Made by a program: the position numbers and the translations under genes. Under the pieces are notes generated by a model that saw nothing but the letters and a program-made list of their open reading frames with translations, made no database searches and had not been told where the DNA came from. 64,000 nt of DNA, taken from contig JBCDCY010000001.1 of NCBI GenBank assembly GCA_039180875.1, positions 744,001 through 808,000 on the forward strand. Direction: 5' to 3'. Origin of the DNA: JBCDCY01 sp039180875 (GTDB lineage: Bacteria > Pseudomonadota > Alphaproteobacteria > Rhodobacterales > Rhodobacteraceae). Positions 16,780-24,100 of this stretch are shown here, in pieces. How positions within the stretch are numbered: position 1 is the first letter of the stretch; the number at the start of each line of letters is the position of its first letter.

Positions 16780-16915
16780 GGGCCACTCCCAACTCGGTTT
16801 GCCGGAGTAAGGCGGAAGCGTTCGTGAGCCGCAAGCCCCGCTCACGGGCAGAGGCGCGGCTGCGTCGGGAGGACGTCTGCGTGGCCTTTCGCGGTTGCGG
16901 AGGGGAACTCTGTGT

Positions 16916-16929
16916 AATGTTATAACATT
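16916..16929. promoter_or_regulatory. Zur-like operator (14-bp perfect palindrome)
   Basis: AATGTTATAACATT is a perfect palindrome centred 85 bp upstream of the ATG at 17008. It strongly resembles the zinc-uptake regulator (Zur) boxes that I recall for alphaproteobacteria, whose core is TGTTATAACA. A weak -10 (TGTTAT, 16918-16923) lies inside it, 17 bp from TTGCGG (16895-16900), so bound repressor would block transcription. Confidence 0.65.
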
Positions 16930-16943
16930 TGAGTCGCGCGCCC

Positions 16944-16988
16944 GTGCTTCGCGCCGCTGTGCTTCGCACCACTGCGCTTCGTGCCACC
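16944..16988 (+). repeat. Three tandem 15-bp repeats in the 5' leader
   Basis: Three consecutive 15-mers: GTGCTTCGCGCCGCT (16944-16958), GTGCTTCGCACCACT (16959-16973) and GCGCTTCGTGCCACC (16974-16988). They lie between the Zur-like palindrome and the start codon at 17008, probably in the transcribed leader. Confidence 0.85.
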
Positions 16989-17007
16989 AACAACGGGAAG
17001 GGATCCC

Positions 17008-17784
17008 ATGCTCCGCACATCCATCTTGCTCGCCGCAGCGGCTTTCTATGCTGCGCCGGGCGCCGCCCAGGTCTTTGAGGTGATCCATCCCGACGTGGAA
17101 AAGGGCGGCTTCGAGTTCGAGGTGCTGCAGGGCTTCGTGCTTGAAAACGTCGAGGATGGGGAGGAGCGCTCGGCCCACGAGATCGCCATCGCTTACGCCC
17201 CGTTCGACTTCTGGAAGCCGACCCTGGCGATCGAGATCGCCAACCCCGAGAACGAGAGCGCGGAGTTTGAGGCGTTCGAGTGGGAGAACGTGTTCCTCCT
17301 CCCCTTCGGCGGTGGCCACGGTGAGGGTCACGACCACGGTCATGATCACGCCGGTGAGGGCTTCTTTGCGCTGGAAGCGGTCGCGATCTTCGCAGCGCTC
17401 GAGGTCCCGAACAGCGGCGGCATCGGCTCGGGCGCGGTGGAGGTGGGGCCGATCGCCGAGATCGGCCTCGGCCCGGTGGAGACGGTGCTGAACTTCTTCT
17501 TCGAGATCCCGTTCGAGGATGGGGAGGGCGTCGGCATCGCTTATGCCATCCAGGCGAACTACCCGGTCCTCGATCAGGTGGGCATCGGCTTTGAGGCGTT
17601 CGGCGAGGTCGAGAACGTCTTCCAGAGCGAGACGGAGGACGAGCACTTCATCGGCCCGGCGATCTTCACCGAGTTCGACCTCGGCCGCGGCCGGGTGCTG
17701 GAGCCCCGGCTCGCCTTCCTCTTCGGTCTGACCGACGACGCGCCCGACGCCGTCGCCTCGCTCAACTTCGAGCTGAAGTTCTGA
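17008..17784 (+). CDS. Exported His-rich protein, probable outer-membrane beta-barrel, candidate Zur target
   Basis: A 258-residue protein with a signal peptide (to about residue 21, GAAQ). Alternating hydrophobic/polar strands and the C-terminal Phe (SLNFELKF) suggest an outer-membrane beta-barrel. It is notably acidic. A loop at about 101-118 carries histidines 104, 108, 110, 112 and 114 (GHGEGHDHGHDH), a likely zinc-binding cluster. The start at 17008 has GGGAAGGG upstream; the ATG-like start nine codons earlier at GTG 16981 falls in the tandem repeats. With the Zur-like palindrome upstream, I infer a role in zinc capture or uptake across the outer membrane under zinc starvation. I do not recognise a named family. 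Confidence 0.72.
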   Translation: MLRTSILLAAAAFYAAPGAAQVFEVIHPDVEKGGFEFEVLQGFVLENVEDGEERSAHEIAIAYAPFDFWKPTLAIEIANPENESAEFEAFEWENVFLLPFGGGHGEGHDHGHDHAGEGFFALEAVAIFAALEVPNSGGIGSGAVEVGPIAEIGLGPVETVLNFFFEIPFEDGEGVGIAYAIQANYPVLDQVGIGFEAFGEVENVFQSETEDEHFIGPAIFTEFDLGRGRVLEPRLAFLFGLTDDAPDAVASLNFELKF

Positions 17785-17819
17785 TCGGCGCGGCCATCTC
17801 TGACAGGCGGCGCCGGCGA

Positions 17820-18269
17820 TCAATCCCCCTGCACCACGGCCTTTAGACCTGTGGGGAAGAGCCTGGGGCCGCCGGCGTCCAAATCATCGAAATCGAACCA
17901 GCCGGCGCGCTGCTGGACGCCGTCGTCTTCGGCGAACACGATCTCGTCCCGGTCGTCATAGGTTCCATCAGCAAACTCGATGGTCGCCGCGAACACCACC
18001 TCGTGCCCGACGCTCCCTTCATGATGGTAGATGTTCTCCATGACGCTGGGCGCGCCGGTGACGATGATGCCCACCTGAAGCTCTTCGCGGAACTCCCGGG
18101 CGAGCGCCTGCTGCCAGGTCTCGCCGAACTCGATCGCGCCGCCGAGCGGGCGCACGCCCTTGAGCTGGCCGGCGTCGTTCAGAACCTCGGCCGCCAAAAG
18201 GGATCGGCCGCGCCAGTGTAGGCCGATAGCGATCACTCGGATGCGGTTGCTCGGCCGCCAAACGGTCAT
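17820..18269 (-). CDS. Nudix hydrolase
   Basis: A 149-residue Nudix protein: RPLGGAIEFGETWQQALARE then FREELQV gives the Nudix box with the REFREE metal-binding core. The ATG at 18269 (MTVWRPSNRIRVIAIGL) directly precedes the domain; the frame continues upstream into the remnant of a duplicated epimerase gene and is not needed. The substrate is unknown. It is convergent with the His-rich protein gene, 35 bp away. Confidence 0.82.
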   Translation of the reverse strand: MTVWRPSNRIRVIAIGLHWRGRSLLAAEVLNDAGQLKGVRPLGGAIEFGETWQQALAREFREELQVGIIVTGAPSVMENIYHHEGSVGHEVVFAATIEFADGTYDDRDEIVFAEDDGVQQRAGWFDFDDLDAGGPRLFPTGLKAVVQGD

Positions 18270-18340
18270 GGCCTGCGCATACAGGCTGGCCCGATGGTTG
18301 GCCAGATCGGGATAGCCGCTGCGGCCGGTCGTCGTCACGC

Positions 18341-18446
18341 AAGCGGTAAGGGCCGTCGGCGAAGGCCTGGTCGTGATAGCCCCTCTCGCCGATCTGGCGG
18401 GCGAGGGCGCTGCGGGGCCTCTCCCGTCGCGAGCCAGGCGAGGATC
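18341..18446 (-). pseudogene. Remnant of the 3' end of a duplicated NAD-dependent epimerase gene
   Basis: About 105 bp closely match the last part of the intact epimerase gene (19203-19322). In translation, SALARQIGERGYHDQAFADG aligns with SALARQIGKKGYHDQVFADG. The remnant has a 2-bp deletion near 18412 that shifts frame, has lost the stop codon, and lacks the rest of the gene. It lies between the Nudix gene and the GNAT gene. Confidence 0.8.
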
Positions 18447-18499
18447 GCGGCCCGTGGCGGGCGGGGCGGCACCGCGATGCTGGCGGTGCCGCCCGATAT

Positions 18500-18964
18500 T
18501 CAGGCTGGAAGCGATTTCCAGAAGACGACCTTGTCGTCGCCCGCGGCCCAGAAATCGCGGATGCGCGCCTCTTCGCTGTAGCCGTTCTGGGCGTAGAAGC
18601 GGCGGGTATCCGCAAAATCGTCCGTGCCGGACGTGTCGGCGATCAGGATCCGCTGGCCGTCGGCGCGCAGGCGCCGCTCCAGCTCCGCGACGAGGGCGGA
18701 GCCGGCGCCGCCCCCCTGCGCGTCGGGATGGACCGCGATGGCGAGCATGTTCCAGGTGCCCTCGGCCAGCGCTTCCGGGGCGGCGTAGCAGAAGCCGATT
18801 GCGTCACCTTTCTGCTCGACGGTCAGCCAGATGTCGTCGCTCGCGCCACCGCCGAGGAAGCCGTCCAGCATCTCGGGCAGCAGCGCGCTTGGAAACAGTT
18901 CGGTGGCGTCGAGCACGGAGGTCAGCGCCGGGATGTCCCGGCGCTCTGTCGGTCGGATGTTCAT
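18500..18964 (-). CDS. GNAT-family N-acetyltransferase
   Basis: A 154-residue acetyltransferase: MNIRPTERRDIPALTSVLDA start, the acetyl-CoA loop AIAVHPDAQGGGAGSALVAE (about 90-109, Q/RxxGxG/A core) and the C-terminal ADTRRFYAQNGY motif. The substrate is unknown. The ATG at 18964 fits the family start; an upstream ATG adds ten unlikely residues. A minus-strand terminator (19048-19085) sits 84 bp upstream, separating it from the epimerase transcript. Confidence 0.87.
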   Translation of the reverse strand: MNIRPTERRDIPALTSVLDATELFPSALLPEMLDGFLGGGASDDIWLTVEQKGDAIGFCYAAPEALAEGTWNMLAIAVHPDAQGGGAGSALVAELERRLRADGQRILIADTSGTDDFADTRRFYAQNGYSEEARIRDFWAAGDDKVVFWKSLPA

Positions 18965-19047
18965 CGTTGGTCGGTCTCTCAATGGGCCCGCCATGTGCGC
19001 GGCAGGCGGCGACCTGGCTCAGGCATCTCGTGCTGTGATCAGGTCGC

Positions 19048-19085
19048 AAAAAAAAGCGGCCGGGCGGGTTGCTCAGCGGCCGTTT
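19048..19085 (-). terminator. Rho-independent terminator on the minus strand
   Basis: Read on the minus strand, a CGGCCG...CGGCCG stem (arms 19077-19082 and 19057-19062) is followed by C and eight T residues (19055-19048). It lies downstream of the epimerase gene. A further perfect hairpin (ACCCCAC / GTGGGGT, 19098-19114) precedes it. Confidence 0.8.
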
Positions 19086-19199
19086 GTGGATCCTGCAACC
19101 CCACGAGGTGGGGTCAGCTTTTGCCCGCAAGCGTGGACATAGAGTCTCCGTCGTCTGGACCGACCCAGACATGAGCCGGGCGTAGCCGACGCCGCGTTG

Positions 19200-20183
19200 T
19201 CAGGCAACCGGATAGGGGCCGTCGGCGAAGACTTGGTCGTGATAGCCCTTCTTGCCGATCTGGCGGGCCAGCGCGCTGCCGGGGGCCTCTCCCGCCGCGA
19301 GTTGGGCGAGGATCGCGGCGAAGTCGAAGCGGGGCTGCCAGCCGAGCACGCGCACGGCCCGGCTGCTGTCGTAGACCCGGTCGATGCCCTGCAGCATCCG
19401 CCAGCCGAGCCGGGCGTAGATCTCCGCGTAGTGGGGGTGGTAGCGGGCGAGGACGATGGGCAGGTCGCCCCGCAATGCCACCGTGTCGGCCGGTAGAAAG
19501 GGCGGCGGGGCGGAGATGATCAGGCGCTCGAAGCCGATCTTCGGCGCCTCGGCGAGGGCCAGGAAATGAGCCGTCGCCACATCCTCGATATCCGCACGGC
19601 GGTAGAGGAACTCGTTCGCCTTGAGGTTGGCGTCGGTGAAGGCGGCGCGGCGGTTGCGGTCGTCATCCTCCTCCGGAAAGAAGCGCGAGGTGCGCAGGAT
19701 GATGACCGGCAGGCCGTCGCGGCGATGGGCGAGGTGCGCCAGGTCCTCCGCCGCCGTCTTGGTCGTGCCGTAGATGTTGCGGGGGAGGGGCACGATATCC
19801 TCGCTCACCCAGGCGGCGGGCGCGTCCTGGGGCGGCCTCATCGCGTCGCCGAAGGCGCTGGTGGTCGAGGTGAAGACGAAGGCCCGCACGCCCGCGGCGA
19901 CCGCCTCCTCCAGCAGGATCAGCGTGCCGAGGACATTGGTCTCGACGAAATCCTCGGCGCTGTGGGTGGCGACGTGGGGCTTGTGGAGCGTCGCGGTGTG
20001 GAGGACGGCCTCGGCCCCCGCCATCGCCCGCCGCACCGCGCCCCGGTCCGAGATCGAGCCCACATGGGTGGTGACATCCGACGGCTTGATGTCCATGCCC
20101 ACCGCGGCCAGCTCGGCGCCAGGGGCCATGCGCATCAGCGCCTCGCCCAGATGGCCAGCGCTGCCCGTCACCAGTACCCGCAT
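19200..20183 (-). CDS. NAD-dependent epimerase/dehydratase family protein
   Basis: A 327-residue extended short-chain dehydrogenase. The N-terminus MRVLVTGSAGHLGEALMR holds the GxxGxxG NAD-binding loop. The catalytic Tyr-Lys pair is YGTTKTAAEDL, and FTSTTSAFGDAM precedes it. The substrate (probably a nucleotide sugar or similar) cannot be assigned. The ATG at 20183 has GGAGG 7 bases upstream. A frameshifted copy of its 3' end lies at 18341-18446, so this locus has undergone local duplication. Confidence 0.85.
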   Translation of the reverse strand: MRVLVTGSAGHLGEALMRMAPGAELAAVGMDIKPSDVTTHVGSISDRGAVRRAMAGAEAVLHTATLHKPHVATHSAEDFVETNVLGTLILLEEAVAAGVRAFVFTSTTSAFGDAMRPPQDAPAAWVSEDIVPLPRNIYGTTKTAAEDLAHLAHRRDGLPVIILRTSRFFPEEDDDRNRRAAFTDANLKANEFLYRRADIEDVATAHFLALAEAPKIGFERLIISAPPPFLPADTVALRGDLPIVLARYHPHYAEIYARLGWRMLQGIDRVYDSSRAVRVLGWQPRFDFAAILAQLAAGEAPGSALARQIGKKGYHDQVFADGPYPVA

Positions 20184-20248
20184 GATCCGCCTCCCCAAGC
20201 CATGGCGGGGCTATGGCGGGAAGACGCGCGCGGCGCAACCGTCGGGGG

Positions 20249-20277
20249 GTGACGCGCGGCCGCAATTCCGCTATAGG
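20249..20277 (+). promoter_or_regulatory. Putative promoter of the ABC exporter operon
   Basis: GTGACG (20249-20254) and TATAGG (20272-20277) are 17 bp apart. A transcript would begin near 20284 and carry a micro-ORF with a strong ribosome site before the first ABC gene. Confidence 0.45.
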
Positions 20278-20311
20278 CAGCCCCACAGCACCCAAGCAGG
20301 AGGCGCTGCCG

Positions 20312-20341
20312 ATGCGACTTATCTGGATCTCCCACCTCTAA
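20312..20341 (+). CDS. Candidate 9-residue leader peptide
   Basis: ATG at 20312 encodes MRLIWISHL and stops at TAA (20339-20341). A full AGGAGG (20298-20303) lies 8 bases upstream. It is followed by a short imperfect hairpin (GGTCGG/CCGATC, about 20342-20363) and by the ABC exporter start at 20417. It could be a leader peptide or a leftover gene start. Confidence 0.3.
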   Translation: MRLIWISHL

Positions 20342-20416
20342 AGGTCGGTCCGTTGGGCCGATCCGCTGGCCCGCCGTCGCACGGCAGAATTTCTCTAACC
20401 CCTCGGGGTGCTCATC

Positions 20417-22255
20417 ATGTTCCGCTTCTTTGAACGTCTGGTCGATCCCTTCGTCCGCTATCGGTCCGCCGACACGCCGCCCGGCCAACTTTGGCCGTTC
20501 ATGTGGACCTACCTTGAGCCCTTCCGCGGCGTCCTGGCCTGGACGACGCTCTTCACCCTGGTCGTCGCCGCGGTGGAGATCTGGCTGATCTTCTACGCCG
20601 GCCGGGTCGTCGATCTGCTGGGCGAGACCGGGGCGGAGGAGGTGTTCAGGGCCCACGGGCTGGAGCTGGCGCTGATGGCGCTCTTCGTGCTGTTCGCCCG
20701 GCCGGTGGTGCAGATCATCGACACGATGTTCCTCAACCAGGCGCTCCTGCCCAATATCGGCACCCTGGTGCGCTGGCGGAGCCACCGCCACGTCCTCCGC
20801 CAGTCCGTCGGCTGGTTCCAGCAGGACTTTGCCGGGCGCATCGCCAATCGGATCCAGCAGACCGCCCCGGCGGTGGGGGAGGCGACGTTCCAGGTCTTCG
20901 ACGCCCTGGTCTATGCGGTGATCTACCTGGTGGGCGCGCTCATCCTGCTCGCCGACACCGATCCCCGGCTTGCCGTGCCGCTCGTCATATGGTTCGCGGC
21001 CTATCTGTGGCTGGCGCGCTGGGTGATCCCGCGGATCACCAAGGCCTCGATGGACTTCGCCGATGCCCGCTCGAAGATCACGGGGCGGATCGTCGACAGC
21101 TACACCAACATCCAGACGGTGAAGCTCTTCGCCCATACGGAGGCGGAGGAGCGCTTTGCCGGCGAGGCGATCGAGGAGGGGCGGGAGACCTTCGCCCGCC
21201 AGATGCGCTTCATCACCTGGATGGAGCTCGGCCTGATGGTGATCAACGGCGGCCTCATCGTCGGCGTGATCGGCTGGGCCATCGTGCTTTGGCAGTCCGG
21301 CGCCACCACGCTCGGCATCGTGGCGGCGGCCTCGGCCCTGGTGCTGCGGCTCAACGCCATGACCGGCTGGATCATGTGGGCGCTGTCGTCCTTCTTCCAG
21401 AACCTTGGCGTGGTGATGGAGGGGATGGAGACCATTGCCCAGCCGATCGAACTGGTCGATGCGAAGGAGGCGACGCCGCTCACCGTCAAACAGGGCGGCA
21501 TCCGCTTCATCGGCTTGCGTCACCATTATGGCAAGGCGAAGGGCGGGCTTGACCAGATCGACCTGGAGATCCAGCCAGGGGAACGGGTGGGCCTTGTCGG
21601 CCGCTCCGGTGCCGGCAAGTCGACGCTGGTCAACCTGCTCCTGCGGTTCTTCGAGCAGGAGGGCGGCCGGATCGAGATCGACGGCCAGGACATCGCCCAT
21701 GTCACCCAGGACAGCCTGCGCCGGCAGATCGGCATGGTGACCCAGGACACCTCGCTGCTGCATCGCTCGGTCCGCGACAATATCCTCTACGGCCGGCCCG
21801 AAGCGACGGAGGAGCAGATGATCGCCGCCGCCACCCAGGTCGAGGCGCATGAGTTCATCCTCGGCCTCGAGGATCCCCAGGGCCGCACGGGCTACGACGC
21901 CCATGTGGGCGAGCGGGGCGTCAAGCTCTCTGGCGGGCAGCGCCAGCGGGTTGCCCTGGCGCGCGTGGTGCTGAAGGATGCGCCGGTGCTGGTTTTGGAT
22001 GAGGCGACTTCGGCCCTAGATAGTGAGGTCGAGGCGGCCATTCAGGACGCGCTCTACGGCCTGATGGAGGGGAAGACCGTGATCGCCATCGCCCACCGCC
22101 TGTCGACCATCGCCCGGATGGATCGGATCGTGGTGCTGGACGGCGGCCGCGTGGCCGAGACCGGCACCCATGCCGAGCTCTTGGCGGCCCACGGCCTTTA
22201 TGCCGGGTTCTGGGAGCGGCAGTCGGGCGGCTTCATCGACGTGGCGGCGGAGTAG
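20417..22255 (+). CDS. ABC exporter, fused permease-ATPase (first of a pair)
   Basis: A 612-residue half-transporter: six-helix type-I exporter domain (about 30-340) followed by a nucleotide-binding domain with Walker A GRSGAGKST, Q-loop MVTQDTSLL, signature LSGGQRQRV, Walker B VLVLDEATSALD and H-loop IAHRLSTIA. All catalytic positions are intact. The ATG at 20417 has CGGGG 8 bases upstream. The next gene is a close paralogue 9 bp downstream, so the two probably form a heterodimeric exporter. The substrate (lipid, drug or peptide) is unknown. Confidence 0.92.
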   Translation: MFRFFERLVDPFVRYRSADTPPGQLWPFMWTYLEPFRGVLAWTTLFTLVVAAVEIWLIFYAGRVVDLLGETGAEEVFRAHGLELALMALFVLFARPVVQIIDTMFLNQALLPNIGTLVRWRSHRHVLRQSVGWFQQDFAGRIANRIQQTAPAVGEATFQVFDALVYAVIYLVGALILLADTDPRLAVPLVIWFAAYLWLARWVIPRITKASMDFADARSKITGRIVDSYTNIQTVKLFAHTEAEERFAGEAIEEGRETFARQMRFITWMELGLMVINGGLIVGVIGWAIVLWQSGATTLGIVAAASALVLRLNAMTGWIMWALSSFFQNLGVVMEGMETIAQPIELVDAKEATPLTVKQGGIRFIGLRHHYGKAKGGLDQIDLEIQPGERVGLVGRSGAGKSTLVNLLLRFFEQEGGRIEIDGQDIAHVTQDSLRRQIGMVTQDTSLLHRSVRDNILYGRPEATEEQMIAAATQVEAHEFILGLEDPQGRTGYDAHVGERGVKLSGGQRQRVALARVVLKDAPVLVLDEATSALDSEVEAAIQDALYGLMEGKTVIAIAHRLSTIARMDRIVVLDGGRVAETGTHAELLAAHGLYAGFWERQSGGFIDVAAE

Positions 22256-22264
22256 GCAGGCGGT

Positions 22265-24100
22265 TTGCGCACCCTCGCCGATCTGATCGAGCCGTTCGCG
22301 CGGGCCCCCGGCCCGCCGCCCACCACGGTCGGGGCGTTCATGCGCTGGGCGCTTTCGGGCACCTGGCCGATGATCGCGCTCGCCACGCTCACCTCGATGC
22401 TGATCGGGGCGATCGAGGCGGCCTCGGCCCTGCTGGTCGGCTGGGTGATCGACACGGCGCTGGAGAGCGATCCGGCGAGTTTCATGGCCGACTATGCCTG
22501 GTCGATCGCGCTGATCGTGCTGCTCTACCTGGTGATCCGGCCCGGGCTGACGGTGGTGAACGCGGCCTTCAGCTCGCTCATCCTCGGGCCTGGGATTTTT
22601 CCGCTGACGTTGTCGCGCCTCAACCGCCACACCCTCGGCCAGTCGCTCTCCTTCTTCGACGACGACTATGCCGGCCGCCTGGCGCAGAAGGAGATGCAGA
22701 CCGCGAACTCGCTCACCGAGATCGTGGTCGAGACGATCAACGCCATCGCGCTCTGCCTGATGACGGTGATCGCCACCGGCGTGGTGCTGGGCGGGGTCAG
22801 TCCCTGGATGACGGCGGCCCTGGCGGTCTGGCTGGCGGCCTATGTGGTGCTGATCCGCTGGCTGTTGCCGATCGTCCGGGTGCGCTCGAAGGCGCGGGCG
22901 GCGGCGCGGGCGGGGGTGACGGGCCAGGTCGTGGACACCTTCACCAACATCGCCACAGTCAAGCTCTTCGCCCAGGGCTCGCGGGAGGATGACGCGGCGG
23001 AGACGGCTTTGTCGCGCTTCCGCGACACCGCCATCGCCTGGGGCCGGATGTCGGTGCTCTTCCGGGCGGTGCTGATGACGTTTGCGGGGCTGTTGCCGGT
23101 CAGCCTGATCGGCGGCGCGCTTTGGCTTTGGAACACCGGCGCGGCGACGGCCGGCGACATTGCGATGGCCGCGCTCCTCTCGACCCGGATCGCCCAGATG
23201 ACGGGTTGGGTGAGCTTCACGGCGATGCAGATCTTCTCCCATCTCGGTGAGGTGGAGGACGGCGTCCGCACCCTGTCGCCCGCCCACACCATCGTCGATG
23301 CAGACGGGGCGGCGGCGCCCCGGCGGGCCGAGGGGCGGATCGCTTACGAGGACGTGTCGTTCCACTACGGCAAGACCACGGGGGTCGGCCTCACCGACTT
23401 CTCGCTCGCCATCGCGCCGGGGGAGAAGGTGGCGCTTGTCGGCCGCTCCGGCGCGGGGAAGTCGACGGCGCTCGCGCTGCTTCTCAGGCTCTATGAGGTG
23501 GAGGCGGGGCGCATCACCCTCGACGGCGCGGACATCGCGGGCCTCACCCAGGACGGCCTCCGCCGCCAGATCGCTATGGTTCGGCAGGAGACGGCAATGT
23601 TCAACCGCTCGGCCCGGGCCAACATCGCCTATGGCCGGCCCGAGGCGACGGAGGCGGAGATCCTGGCCGCCGCCCGCCAGGCAGAGGCGCATGAATTCAT
23701 CCTCGGCCTGCAGGATCGGGAGGGGCGGACCGGCTACGACGCCCATCTCGGCGAGCGGGGCGTGAAGCTGTCCGGCGGTCAGCGCCAGCGCATCGCGCTT
23801 GCTCGCGCGATCCTGAAAGACGCACCGATCCTGGCGCTCGACGAGGCGACGGCGGCCCTGGATTCGGAGACGGAGGCGGCGGTGCAGGCCGGGCTCGAGC
23901 GGCTGATGCAGGGCCGCACGGTGATCGCCATCGCCCACCGCCTCTCCACCATCGCCCACATGGACCGCATCGTGGTGCTGGAGGAGGGCCGGATCGTGGA
24001 GGAGGGCCGCCACGCCGAACTGCTCGCCCGCGGCGGCCTCTATGCCGGCTTCTGGGCTCGGCAATCCGGCGGCTTCATCGGCATCGAGGCGGCGGAATGA
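22265..24100 (+). CDS. ABC exporter, fused permease-ATPase (second of a pair)
   Basis: A 611-residue paralogue of the preceding gene with the same order: transmembrane domain, Walker A GRSGAGKST, LSGGQRQRI, Walker B ILALDEATAALD and IAHRLSTIA. It starts with a TTG at 22265, preceded by AGGCAGGCGG. Both members keep the catalytic Glu, unlike many heterodimeric exporters where one site is degenerate, so two homodimers are also possible. The M20 peptidase gene overlaps its end by ATGA. Confidence 0.92.
   Translation: MRTLADLIEPFARAPGPPPTTVGAFMRWALSGTWPMIALATLTSMLIGAIEAASALLVGWVIDTALESDPASFMADYAWSIALIVLLYLVIRPGLTVVNAAFSSLILGPGIFPLTLSRLNRHTLGQSLSFFDDDYAGRLAQKEMQTANSLTEIVVETINAIALCLMTVIATGVVLGGVSPWMTAALAVWLAAYVVLIRWLLPIVRVRSKARAAARAGVTGQVVDTFTNIATVKLFAQGSREDDAAETALSRFRDTAIAWGRMSVLFRAVLMTFAGLLPVSLIGGALWLWNTGAATAGDIAMAALLSTRIAQMTGWVSFTAMQIFSHLGEVEDGVRTLSPAHTIVDADGAAAPRRAEGRIAYEDVSFHYGKTTGVGLTDFSLAIAPGEKVALVGRSGAGKSTALALLLRLYEVEAGRITLDGADIAGLTQDGLRRQIAMVRQETAMFNRSARANIAYGRPEATEAEILAAARQAEAHEFILGLQDREGRTGYDAHLGERGVKLSGGQRQRIALARAILKDAPILALDEATAALDSETEAAVQAGLERLMQGRTVIAIAHRLSTIAHMDRIVVLEEGRIVEEGRHAELLARGGLYAGFWARQSGGFIGIEAAE

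Noticed and set aside
20168..21904. A 578-codon minus-strand frame opposite the ABC gene
   Set aside because: Antisense to the ABC exporter, with His/Asp/Arg-rich low-information sequence typical of high-GC shadows.
22265..24100. A degenerate ATP site in the second ABC exporter, as in asymmetric heterodimers
   Set aside because: Walker A, signature, the Glu after Walker B and the H-loop are all intact.
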